Source of the DNA: Thinopyrum elongatum
Taxonomy: Eukaryota; Streptophyta; Magnoliopsida; Poales; Poaceae
NCBI GenBank assembly: GCA_011799875.1
Contig: CM022297.1
Span: 445,829,292-445,893,291, forward strand
Length of the DNA stretch: 64,000 nucleotides
Reading direction: 5' to 3'
Shown here: one piece after another, positions 10,928-22,800 of the stretch
How positions within the stretch are numbered: position 1 is the stretch's first letter
How the letters are laid out: each line of letters starts with the position of its first letter
The notes under the pieces: generated by a model
Told to the model about the DNA's origin: nothing
What the model saw: only the letters and a program-made list of their open reading frames with translations
Database searches by the model: none
Program-made: the position numbers and the translations under genes

Positions 10928-11698
10928 GGCGAACTGGCGATGGTCGCGGGAGACCGGAGACGCACGGTGGTGGCCGGGGACAGGTGTGGCGTGTGGGCTG
11001 TGGCTTCCCGAAGGTGGCGGGGGATGGCGTGGTATGCTGGCTGGAGAGGGTCGGCAAATGCGCAGAGCGGTGCGCATTGTGCGGTTGGCCCTGGAGACAC
11101 GTATACTTCTCTGTTTTTAGAAATTGGACTATCTGTTTGCAATTAGATTATTGTTTCTGCAAAAAATACAATTAGATTTTTCAATATAATTATAATCATT
11201 TTATGGAATACTAAAACTTTGTTTGTATTTTTGACACAAAATGTGTAAAGTGAACAAAGTTCGTGGATTTTACAAAGAGCTCATAAATATGAACAGGGAC
11301 TCGTAGCTCCGTTAAGAAATTCATGATAAAAGAAATTCTAATTTAGAATGGAAGGAAAGAAAATATGTTTTAAACCAGGAACTTGTAAAAAGGAAAATCA
11401 TATATATTTCATGACTTTTTAAAATCACGTTAACTAACACGTAAGTTACCACATGGCATATGTGATAAGCAATTCAAACTATTTAAAAACAAAACAAAAG
11501 GACATGCAAATTACGAACAACAAGGAAACGTCATTAGCACGGTTTTCATTTTCATTTATGAGATGCCTTCACTTGTCAAGTACCTACTAGTGTTACTAAC
11601 ACAGTATTGCAAATTTGACCATAAAAAGTCAAGCAATTAGCAATATAACTAGCACTGAGTTTGATATTTAGCTCGGTTAAGAGATAGTAAAAAAAAGA
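10928..11698. other. Upstream region of the complex I gene
   Basis: The first 170 bases are GC-rich and probably the 5' leader and proximal promoter. Beyond about 11120 the sequence is AT-rich with no gene. I see no convincing TATA box. The region ends at the Gypsy target duplication GATAG (11699-11703). Confidence 0.5.
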
Positions 11699-11703
11699 GA
11701 TAG

Positions 11704-12221
11704 TGTTGGGAATATAACTATTGGGTATGACCCGCCCAGGAGGGGCCGGGTCATACCACTGGCGACTTAAAGATGAAGATGGCGGGTCATGAAGCAAGCT
11801 TATTGAAGGCCCAAGACCCAGAGGCGACTTGAGGCCCAAGAAGATGAACCGCCATATGATTAAACTATATTGTAAGGCAAGCTTAGTTAGTCACCGAGCC
11901 GGACACGTTGTGTATAAGCCGGCTGGGACTCTGTAAACCGCCGGGCATCAACCTGTGTATATAAAGGGGTGACCCGGCGGCGGCTTAACTCAGAAAAACA
12001 ATCAATCGAAAGTTAGGTCAAGCGTATTCGCTCCCTTGTAATCGAAACTCCAGCAATACAACTGAAAGCAGGACGTAGGCCTTTACCTCATTGAGAGGGG
12101 CCGAACCTGGGTAAACTCTCTGTGTCCTTTGTCCCGTTCAACCCCTTCAAGCTAACCTAGTTGCGATGGCTCTACACCTAAGTCCTTTTGCTAGGGCATC
12201 TGCCGTGTTAAGTCCACGAGA
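11704..12221 (+). repeat. 5' LTR of Tat Gypsy element
   Basis: Starts TGTTGGGAATATAAC. A TATATAAA box at 11958-11965 is a plausible retrotransposon promoter. It ends CACGAGA where the right LTR has CACGACA, so the terminal CA has mutated to GA. Confidence 0.92.
11958..11965 (+). promoter_or_regulatory. TATA box in 5' LTR
   Basis: TATATAAA followed by a GC-rich run. The same sequence is at 24394-24401 in the 3' LTR. The position inside the LTR fits the U3/R boundary. Confidence 0.7.
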
Positions 12222-12240
12222 GTTGGCGCCCACCGTGGGG
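12222..12240 (+). other. Primer binding site of Tat element
   Basis: TTGGCGCCCACCGTGGGG immediately after the 5' LTR, the common form of primer site in this class of plant Gypsy element. The exact tRNA is not assigned. Confidence 0.75.
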
Positions 12241-12309
12241 CCAGCGCGCGGTGGTTTCGAGTTCTTGAAGGGCAACTTCGCAGTGATCAAGGGATACGCT
12301 GTGGGCCGG

Positions 12310-15012
12310 ATGACCAAGAGTCGTCGCGGCAAGCTCTACATCGACGACGCAGGCTGGGGCCCCGAGGCCGGCTCAATCGAGTACGGGTACCGGGTCCCCT
12401 TCGGCGGAATCCATGTCTTCATTGGCAAGATCGATGAGTCGGGGCCTAAGCCGGACACCGACATCGTCGAGACGGCTCAGCGTGCATGACCCGCCAAGTT
12501 TCAACCCGCCATAAAGCGCGCCTTTGTTGGTTGCATCCAAGGGGCGGATCTTGAGGAAGGAACTGTATCCGGTGGAGAGACGGTCATCTACTCCGGTGAT
12601 GAGTCCTCAACCAGCGAGACCGATTCAATGTATCAGTTACAAGACGGCCGGCTTGGGGGCTATTCCGATGGTGACAGTATTCTGGACCCCAATGAGCCGC
12701 CGAACAGAGTCGCGATCTTCATGGCCGGCACTCAACCGGTGCTCAATTCATCAACTGCTGCAGCCATGACTTCCGGTTCAATGGCCGCGGCAACAGCCGG
12801 GGCAAGTAACTCTGCGCACCCGCCGGCTCAAGTTTTATCCGAGCTCTTGGAGGCTTTGGCGACCTTATTAGCTGCAGAGGTAACACCGGAGAATCAAGCA
12901 CATCATAAGGTGGATGTCGCGAAGATGCGAGATGAGATAGCTCAAGCCAAGTAGGAGTTTAATGCTGAAAATACTAGGATGGCGACAGAACGAGCCGCCC
13001 TGGACGCTGCGTCTCAACGGATTCAAGCAGAGAATTTCCGGTTAAGCCTGGATCAGAATGCATCTAACGCCGTTCTGTGAAGGAGGCACCAGAGTCGTCT
13101 ACCTCCGGAGTACGATGCAAGGAATCTTTTCAACACACCTAGGGCTGGAACTAGTAACCCGCCCGTGGTGAACCGGGTTGTTGAGGCGACCGGGACTGGA
13201 GTGATGGTTCAACCACGTGCTGCAGATCCGCCCCGTTTGAATTTGACCCCGCCTCGGCATGTCCCAACACCGCCGGGTCATTATTCTAACCCCTTGGACA
13301 ATATGATTGCGGCAGCTACGCGATTGGCGGCTCTCCCTGTTGAAGGCGAGTCACCAGCTGCGATGGAGATACGGAGAGCCGGAGAGCTTCTTCAGACAGC
13401 GGTGGCACAACAGGCGGCTTATTCGTATAGTCGGGAACGGATTCATTCAACCCCGCGGCCAAGCCCGAGTTATAGCAGGCATATTGACTCGCCAGCAGTT
13501 TCAAGCAGTGAGCGGCACCATAACCAACCTCGTAGGCATGACCCGCCGCGTGCTGGTAACGATGCTCAGACTTTGGTAGATCAGGGCAGGGCATGTCGGG
13601 AGGCCGAGCTGGCGGCTCAGTTGACAGCTCATCAACAATCTCCGGTTTACCCATCGACGTCCGTGGAGGCAGAAGTAACCTCTAGAACCCTTGGGGTGCC
13701 ATGCTTAGTGCCGGCTTTACGTAATGAGCGCCTGCCCAAGGATTTTAAGGGCCCTCGCAAGGTTCCTAATTACACAGCGGATCAGCCCCAGAGGCTTGGA
13801 TTGAGAGTTATGAGATGGCCATGGAGATGTTGGATGTTAGTGATGCTGCGTGTGCTAAGTATTTCACTATGATGTTGGATGGACCGGCGCGCACTTGGCT
13901 GAAGGGATTGCCCCCTAACTCCGTCAGGTCATGGGCTGAGTTGAAGACGCGTTTTATCCAAAATTTCAAAGACACGTGCAAGCAGCCTATGTCGATTCTT
14001 GATTTAGACTCTTGCGTCCAGGGTGAGGGCGAGTCAACCACCAATTGGGTGCGCCGGATATCAACTATTATTCACTCGTCGGACAGTATCAACGCCGGTT
14101 CAGCCGTCATGATGTTGGAAAAGAATTGCCGTTTCCTCGCCCTTAAGCAGAAGCTGGGGCGGAATAAGCGCCACTGCAATGATATGGGAGAGCTCATGGC
14201 GGCTCTCGTCAAATATGCTGATTCTGATAGCACTAAAGACCCCGAGTCCGATGAGGAGAAAGTTGGGAAAGGGAAGAAGAATGACAATGCAAAGGGACAG
14301 CAGCATAGTCCGGCGGGTCAAGATAACAATGGTAAGCGCAAGCAGTCGGACGGCGGTTCAGATTTTGTGGCGAACACCAACACGTAGAATAATAATCAGC
14401 GTCGCAAGGGGAAGTCATCAGTGCCCCGGTTTGGCGGGCCAAAATTCAACATTGAGGCGATGATGAATTAGCCTTGCCCAAAGCACGGTACGCAGGATAA
14501 GCCGGCCAGCCATCTATGGAAAGATTGCTTCATCATGAGGGAATATAGAAATTCCAATTTTTTCCAGAACAGTCACGACCCGCATGGCGGGTCAAGATCC
14601 GGTTCTCATGGACCTGGCTTTGGAGATGGCGGTTCAAGCTCCGGCTTTCAGGGCCAAGGCAATCAAGGTGGTTTTAATCAGCAATCTGGTCGAGGGAATC
14701 AGCAGCAACAATATGGTTATCAGAGTAATCCGAAGCAGTTGAATAACGGTCAATATCACGTGTTTACCACAAGCCTATGCAAACGTGGTCAGAAGCTTCA
14801 TAAGCGAGTAGTGAACACGGTTGAGCCGGCAGTTCCTTGTTACTTGCGATGGTCTGAACAGCCTATTGTGTGGAGTCGTGAGGATCACCCGCCCCGGGTT
14901 GACAATCGGGGTCAATTGGCTTTGGTGGTTGCGCCTCAGGTTGGAGGGTACAAGTTTACTAAAGTGCTTATGGATGGAGGCAGTAGTATCAATATAGCCT
15001 TTACTATGATAC
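12310..15012 (+). pseudogene. Tat element gag
   Basis: Likely start ATG 12310 (MTKSRRGKLYIDDAG); the upstream ATG 12166 lies inside the LTR. A disordered N-terminal half is followed by the retrotransposon gag core (KYFTMMLDGPARTWLKGLP, WAELKTRFIQNF) at about 13800-14100, then a basic region and a zinc-finger-like CPKHG...HLWKDC. In-frame stops are TGA 12487, TAG 12952, TGA 13078, TAG 14385 and TAG 14469. A frameshift lies near 13780-13805. Another near 15000 interrupts the protease just after LMDGGSSINIA. It cannot yield full-length gag. The stops fall where Gln or Arg codons would fit. Confidence 0.85.
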
Positions 15013-18000
15013 TTTTCGCCGTATGAATTTGACTGACAAAGATTTTAAGCCGTCTTCTACTGTCTTTCATGGGGTGGTTCCTGGTAAGTCGGCGTATCCA
15101 GTGGGTAAGATAACTTTGGAGGTAGCTTTTGGCGATGATCACGATTACAGGGCTGAAAAGTTAACCTTCGAGGTGGTCAAGATTCAGAGCCCTTATCACG
15201 CCTTGTTTGGGTGGCCGGCTTATGCCAAGTTTATGGCGCGGCCTTGTTATGTTTATCTGCAGCTCAAAATGCCGGGTCATAAGGGCACCATCACGGTGCA
15301 TGGTAACAGGAAGATAGCCCTGGAGTGTGAAGAAGAAGACGCCGCTTATGCTGAGTCTGTTTGTGCGACAGAGGAGTTGAAGTTTTACAAAGATAATGTT
15401 GACCCGGCGGATATGAGTCCCTTGAAGAAGCCAACTACAGAGCATGACCCCTTGTTGAAGTTCAAGTCGGCTGATGACACCAAACAGGTTGACTTTGTCC
15501 CTGGCGATTCATCCCAACAGTTTACTATCAGTGCCAATCTGGATCCGAAATAGGAAAGCGCGCTCATCGAGTTCATCCGTGAGAACCGGGGCATCTTTGC
15601 ATGGAAACCTTCAGACATGCCAGGTGTACCGAGGGAACTCGCTGAGCACACTCTCAATGTTGATCCAAAGTTTAAACCGGTCAAGCAATTCCTTCGTCAT
15701 TTTAATGAAGAGAGGCGCAAGGCCATTGGTGAGGAAGTGGCCCGGCTCTTGGCGGCTGGATTTATTGTTGAAGTTTTTCATCCTGAGTGGTTGGCTAACC
15801 CGGTGCTGGTACTTAAAAAGAATGGCACTTGGCGTATGTGTGTGGATTACACAGACCTTAACAAGGCCTGTCCGGCTGACCCTTTTGCTCTCCCTCGTAT
15901 TGATCAGATCATCGATGCTACAGCGGGTTGTGAGCATTTGAGTTTTTTGGATGCTTACTCTGGTTATCATCAGATCAAAATGGCAGTTAAGGACCAGGAG
16001 AAGATAGCTTTCATCACTCCCTTTGGAGCCTTCTGCTATGTGTCTATGCCTTTTGGGCTCAAGAGTGCCCAGGCGACTTATCAGCGGTGTGTTCAAAATT
16101 GCCTCCATGACCAGATTGGACGCAATGTCCATGCTTATGTGGATGATATTGTTGTGAAATCCAGGAAGAAAGAGACTTTGACAGATGATTTGAAGGAGAC
16201 CTTTGACAATCTCCGGGTCTACAAGATGATGCTTAACCCGGCTAAGTGTGTCTTTGGTGTGCCAGCAGGTAAGCTCTTGGGTTTTTTGGTTTCTGAAAGA
16301 GGCATTGAGGCTAACCCGGATAAAATTAAGGCTATCACTTCTTTGGCTAAGCCGGCGTGTATTAATGACGTCCAGCGTCTGGCGGGTCGTATCGCGGCCT
16401 TAAGCCGGTTTATAAGCCGTTTGGGCGAAAAGGCTATCCCTCTGTATCAGATGATGAAGAAAACAGATCATTTTGTCTGGAGTGATGCTGCTAATCAGGC
16501 ATTTGAGGCATTGAAAAAGTAGTTGGCTGAGCCGCCAATCCTTGCAGCTCCTATTGATAAGGAGCCCTTGTTATTATATGTGGCTGCTAATAGCCGAGCC
16601 GTCAGTGTGGCAATTGTTATGGAAAGAAAGGAATCAGGTAAGGAATATCCGGTTCAGCGGCCAGTTTATTATGTCAGTGAGGTACTCATTGAATCCAAGC
16701 AGAGATACCCACATTGGCAGAAGCTAGTTTATGGCGTGTTCATGGCTAGTCGTAAGTTGAAGCAGTATTTCCTTGGTCATCCCATCACTGTGGTCAGTTC
16801 TGCTCCCTTGGGAGATATTATTCAAAACAGAGAAGCCACAGGTCGGGTTGCCAAGTGGGCCATTGAGCTTGGACCCCATGGTTTGAAGTATATGCCTCGG
16901 ACAGCTATCAAGTCTCAAGCACTTGTGGATTTCATCAATGACTGGACAGAGTTGCAGATGCCTGAAGAAAAGCCGGATAGCACATATTGGACTATTCACT
17001 TCAATGGATCCAGGCAGTTGGAAGGCTCGGGGGCTGGAGTTGTTTTGACTTCCCCACGAGGTGATAAATTTTGTTATGTTCTAAGGTTGATGTTCCCTTG
17101 TACTAACAATGCAGCTGAGTATGAAGCCTTGCTCCATGGTCTTCGGATGGATAAAGAGATGAATCTAAGCCGGGTGAGGTGTTTTGGCGACTCAGACTTG
17201 GTGGCTCAGCAAGTTTCAGGCACTTGGGATTCCAAGGACCCACTCATGGCGGCTTATCGCCGAGAGGTTGATGCTATTGCTGGTCATTTCAAGGGTTATC
17301 AAGTGGAGCATGTTGATCGCCGGAAAAATTAGGCTGTTGATGCTCTAAGCCGACTAGGGTCCCAGCGTAAGCCGGTACCACCTAATATCTTCCTTGATAT
17401 CTTGCATAATCCTTCGGTTAAATTGCCTACGGAGGAAGATCTTGCTATTCCTGACCCGGAGGCACAGTTGGCGGCGGCTCTCCATGTTATTCCTAATTGG
17501 ACAGTTCCATATTTGGCTTATATGACCCAGGGCGAGTTACCTGAAGGCGAAACTTTGGCCAGGCAGATAACCCGGCGGTATAAGTCAATGACTATTGTCA
17601 ATGGTGAGTTGCACCGATGCAGTGTTACAGGGGTGTTTCAGCGTTGTGTTTCTTCTGAGGAGGGCCGTGAGATTCTACGAGAGATTCATGAAGGAGATTG
17701 TGGCCATCATGCCGGCTCTAAGTCTCTTGTGGCTAAGGCTTTTCTTCATGGGTTCTATTGGCTGACGGCTCATGCTGATGCAGAGGATTTGGTTAGTAAG
17801 TGCGATGGTTGTCAAAAAAATTCAATACGAGCTCACGTGCCGGCTCAAGAATTGAGAATGATTCCAATTACTTGGCCATTTGCAGTCTGGGGGCTGGACA
17901 TGGTTGGACCTTTTAAAAGATCCAAGAATAAAAAGACTCACCTCCTGGTGGCAGTTGACAAGTTTACAAAGTGGGTTGAGGCTGAGCCGGTCAGCAAGTG

Positions 18001-18755
18001 TGATGCAGCGACGGTGGTTCAATTCATCAAAAAGGTGATCTTTCGTTTTGGATACCCTCATAGTATCATCACTGATAATGGTATCAATCTGTCTAAGGGT
18101 GCTATGAAAGAATTTTGTCAACAAGAACATATTCGTCTTGACGTTTCATCTGTGGCCCACCCCCAGTCCAATGGTCAAGCTGAAAGAGCCAATCAAGAAA
18201 CTTGAGAGGAATAAAACCCGGCTTATGGTCCCTTTGCAGAGGACGCCGGGTTGTTGGGTTGAGGAGTTGCCTTCGGTGCTATGGAGTATCAATACTACCC
18301 CCAACAGATCTACGGGTTACACGCCTTTCTTCATGGTTTACGGAGCAGAGGCGGTTCTCCCTAGTGACATCCGTCATGACTCGCCCCGTGTGGCGGCTTA
18401 TGTTGAAGCTGATAATGAAAAAGCATGTCAGGATGCTCTTGACCTTCTGGATGAGGAACATGACCTTGCGGCGGCTCGTTCAGCGATTTACCAGCAGGAC
18501 CTGCGTCTTTATCATAGCCGCCGGGTTAAAACCCGGACCTTTCAAGAAGGTGACTTGGTGCTCCGGCTTATCCAGGATCAAACTGACATGCACAAGTTAT
18601 CCCCACCTTGGGAAGGGCCCTTTGTGGTCAGCAAAAATCTGAACAACGGGTCATACTACCTTATCGATGTTCGAGACCACAAGGACTCACGCACATCGGA
18701 GGAGGAGACCCGCCGGCCGTGGAACATTGCTCATCTTCGGCCCTATTACACCTGA
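15013..18755 (+). pseudogene. Tat element pol (protease, RT, two RNase H domains, integrase)
   Basis: The protease remainder runs 15023-15553. RT occupies 15617-16522, with FLDAYSGYHQI, FGLKSAQATYQR and catalytic YVDD at 16136-16147. RNase H follows from 16523, and a second RNase H-type domain (WTIHFNGS, TNNAAEYEALL, FGDSDLV) ends near 17330. In the second domain the expected first catalytic Asp is Asn (17003-17005). Integrase spans 17402-18205, with an H-H-C-C finger (CDGC), GLDMVGP, TDNG and GQAERAN. The C-terminal region reaches 18755. In-frame TAG codons lie at 15551, 16520 and 17330. Paired frameshifts lie between 18190 and 18230. It is clearly inactive. Confidence 0.9.
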
Positions 18756-19878
18756 GCCACCAGCTCTTGTGATGTACATATTTCTACCAATGTATATATT
18801 ATGATTAGTATAATAAAGCCGGCATCCCTGATAGTTCAGGGCCTCTGTCGTTTCATTTCTGAGAATCTGAGTCTTTATTGTCAATTCATAAGATCACTTG
18901 GGGGCTTCCTGCTCACTGAGCATAGCTATGATTACCCTCTTGATCCGGCTTGCACGTCTTGTTACAAATAACATGGGGGCTTCCTGCTCATTGAGCATAG
19001 CTGTGACTACCCTATTACTCCGGCTTATACGCCTGGATTGAAAGATTACTTGGGGGCTTCTTGTTTAATGAAACAGAGCTTTTTTGTCCCGTGTAATAGG
19101 CTTGGACGCCAGGTGTATTCACCAAAAATCCAGGTTATCCTGCCTTTGTATACCTGCCACTCTGACCAGGTAATCCTGGAATGACTCACCGTACTCTTGA
19201 CAGTCAATCTTATAAAGACCCTGAACTTGTCAAAGTTAAAACGGCGATTGGTCATGTGAGGCCCGGTTTACAGGTTTGAATGAAGGATTAACTCAGTGGC
19301 TGTGCGGCCCTTGAATAGCACTTGATATTAAGGCTTGGCAGCCTATGAAGGCCTTGTTTTATCTGATTTATCTTTGCTTTGAACATTTTTGGGTTCATCT
19401 TTTGTACCATATTGATATATGGTTTGAAATTGATTCAGGCCAAGTAGCCTTGATCCTTGTAACTCATGTTTGAATATATACGGAGTTTTGATAACCCGGC
19501 CTGGCTTTGGACGATAAGTCGCCAGTGTGTTTTGCTTATACGCTTGGGGTTCTGCGCTCTAAGTTCTTGGGCTATTACCCTTACTGCGTATGGCGTGGTG
19601 AGTCGGCAGTATGAACAAATATCACAGGGCACATGTTATCTGTTTGTATGCAGGCAATGGGATAAACATGATCTGCATGATTGACGATATTATGAGCATA
19701 AGTGGCAGATCTTCAACATCGGATCGGCGGCTTAAAAGTATTATACATAAACATGCACGATGGCATGGCAGATCATTGTTTTCAACTACCTATTACAAGG
19801 CATCGGACGACCCAAACGAATTGAGTGTTTTTGATGCACACAGCATCCAATGATGCGGATGGTAAACCGGCTCTTGCA
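18756..19878. other. Spacer between pol and the antisense gene
   Basis: No gene. It contains 76-bp direct repeats (18895-19080, listed separately) and scattered CCGGCTT and GCGGGT words. The antisense gene's 3' UTR and polyadenylation site would fall here, but I cannot place them. Confidence 0.6.
18895..19080. repeat. About 76-bp tandem repeats with GGGGGCTTC core, array A
   Basis: Two full units and one partial, with G5 runs at 18900-18904, 18975-18979 and 19052-19056. Each reads (C/A)TTGGGGGCTTC, then TGCTCAnTGAGCATAGCT, then a CCGGCTT word. They resemble purine tracts. Confidence 0.75.
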
Positions 19879-22800
19879 TCAGTCAGTTTGGTCTTGGCGG
19901 GTTGAGGCTTCCGGGTCATCCTGCGCCGATTCTTCTTCCTCCTCTGTCGTCTGGAAGTTAGGCGATGACCAATCGATCCCAGTCAAAGCTTTGAAAACAG
20001 CTTCATCATCTATAAGGGTTGACGGGTCAATGTCAGGAGCGAAGGTGTGCTTACGCATTGGCGGGATAAGGTCCACGGCCTCATACAACGGCGCCTTCAC
20101 TTTGGCATTTTCAGCATCATAAACCGGATGATATTTGGAGAGATTCATGCGCATGTCTGAGCCAAAGTGGGAGATTCTGGAGCCTGCGTTGCCAAAGAGA
20201 TTGATAAGCCGGCTGAATGATTGTTCAAGGTATGGATGATGAAAGATTGAAATATATTATCGCTTACCAAAGATGGCAGCTGTCATGCTATTGATTTGAT
20301 GTTTTAAGCCGGATAACTCGTCAGTAACCGGCTTAAGGGCACCCTCAGCATCTTCTGCTCTTTTTTGTAGAGCTGCCTTCTCGGTTTCCTAGCCGTTTCT
20401 CTCAGCACTGAAGTCCTGTTTCAGTTTTTCAATATTTTCCAAAGCGGTCTTCAGTTCTGATTTGGCCTTGGAAGTCTCAGATTGCTGGGTCTGAATGTTT
20501 TTCCTCAGATCACTGACTTGAGATTCCTTCATGTTCAATTCAGCCTGTCACATAAAAAGGCAGGCAGTATGACGTTCTGATGATCATCTTATTTTAAGTC
20601 CCAAGCATAATACAAGTATTTTACATGGCACTTGGGGGCTAATGCACATTGCTCTTTTCTTAAAGACAATTATATAATGACCCGGCTACACTATTATAAC
20701 TATAGCCGACTCATGGGGGCTACATACTTGGATTTTATTCACAATTATGGTGATAAGTCCCGGCTTATCGATGCTGAATAAGCCGGCCCTAGGGGGCTAC
20801 ATATGCGAAGTTGAGAACTACAATTTGAAGTCCCGGTTTTAGCTATGCAGCTTAAGCCAGCCCTTGAGGGCTACTCGTTTTGACTCTGCAACTCCAAGAC
20901 GCTATGACAGTAATAAAAGATTAAAGAGGCTATCTGAAGTCTACAGTATATTCAATTCTATCATATCCAGTAGACTTGGCGGCTGGCAGAGATATATAGA
21001 AAAGATGATAGTGGTTACCTCAAAACGTTCCTTCATAAGGTTGACCAGGCCGGCTTCAAAGTCATGGCTGGTGTGAAGGCGGTTTAGATAGCCTGAATAA
21101 ATCTCCTGAGTATTGAACTGGGAATAGCCTTCCAAGTCCACTTTCCACTTGCCCTTATCAATAGCAGAAAATTCTTCCTTGGCGCTGTGCTTGGATAAGA
21201 CGGTGGGATTACCTGGTGCTGCATAAGCCGTCCCAGTGACTATGACATGTTCAGTATCTTGAGCCGGCTGAGCGGGGCTGGGCGGTTTAGCAATTTCTGG
21301 ATCAACATTCATGGTGTCTATAGTGACAAGGGGCTCTTCTGGTGGTGGGTCATCCATAGCCATTTCTGAAGTTCGAGGCATGGATTCAGACATGGTCTGC
21401 TTCTCCGGGTCAGTAGCCTTGGGATCATCAGCCGACTTGTTAACTTTAAGCTTTTTGCTGGGCTTGGCCATGGCGCTGACAATAACAACTCATGATGAGA
21501 TTAGTGTATTAATGGAATAAGGTATTAAGGCAAATAGGCTTAAGTATTTCTTACCCAGGAACGGTTTTGAACAAGGGAATTTGAGTCCCAGTTGGGTCGC
21601 CAGAGGAAGAATGAGAGGTCCCCTGATAGTTTGAATCAGATGGGTCAAGAGGTTGGCGAAAAAGACCCGCCTTGGGGTAAGCTAAGTCGGAAATATGTGA
21701 AACCTCTGGACGACGCTTGCGAGGAGCCGGCGTGTTTGGTAAGCCGGAAGAAAGAATCCCGCCACTACTGTTCCGGGTTGTGCGGCGAGCTTCATGCTGC
21801 TGCTTCTTCAAAATAAAGTTGGGATCCAAGTAAGCTAAAGGGTGAGAAAACCTTACTTTCCGGCTTGCTTGATGAATTTTCTGTCTTGGCAGAGGTTCTG
21901 AGTCGGAGGAAAGGATAGTTACCTCTTCACCATCTGCGTGGCTGCCTTCCGCGTCATCCTGATAGTGATCAATGTCAATAAGATGAACAAAAAAGGAGCC
22001 AAGAGAATCAAGTTCTACCTCCGACTCTTCATCAAGAGTAAACGGATCAACTTCTTCTGATTTCTTCTTGGCAGGTTTCTTAGCCAAGATTTTGGTCATG
22101 TTCTTCTTGGCCGGTTTATCTTGAAGCTTCTTCTTCCAGAAGGGGGAGTCAGCCTACAGAGGTTCAAGTAAGAATGAAAAGGCAGATTGACAGATAATGA
22201 GTTAATGAAAACTGTTCACAAATACTCACAACTGGCGGCTTGTTGAGGGTGCAAAAAGGGTTTAGCCCCATATTGCTGCAAGTGGCCAAGCTTTCGTTCA
22301 GCAATGTCTTGACCACCTTGTTGAGGCTCTCATCGTCCAATTGCACCCGGCTGTGGCGTTGTGGATCTTTGACGTCACAGGTATACTCGCACATTAAGCC
22401 GGTCCGGCGGCTTAAAGGTAAAATTCTCCATGCGACCCAGCATCGAACTAGGTTAACTCCAGTTAAGCCATTGGCCATTAAGGCTCTGATTTTTTCAAAA
22501 ATGGGCATATATTTGGCTCATTTTGCTGTGCTGATCCGGTCAGGGAGGGGGTGCCTATTGCTAAGCCGGCTCGGACGATAACCCGGCAAAGGATTTTCAC
22601 CTTCTGGAGATGTGTCTTGGCAGTAAAACCGAGTCTGGTTCCAGTCCTTGGGATGACTGGGAAGTGCAGCGGCTGGGAAAGTAGCTTCTTTGCGCCTCTG
22701 GATTGAAATGCCGCCTAATTCTAGGCTGGGCCCATCTGTGAACTCAGTCTGGCGGTTCAAGTAATAGAATTCCCTGAACAGCTCTACAGTGGGTTCCTGT

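Noticed and set aside
10526..11175. Plus-strand GC-rich frames opposite exon 1
   Set aside because: Antisense shadows of a GC-rich exon; no conserved features.
12310..17332. Programmed TAG readthrough as an explanation of gag-pol stops
   Set aside because: There are too many stops, they occur in both gag and pol, and frameshifts are present as well; decay explains them better.
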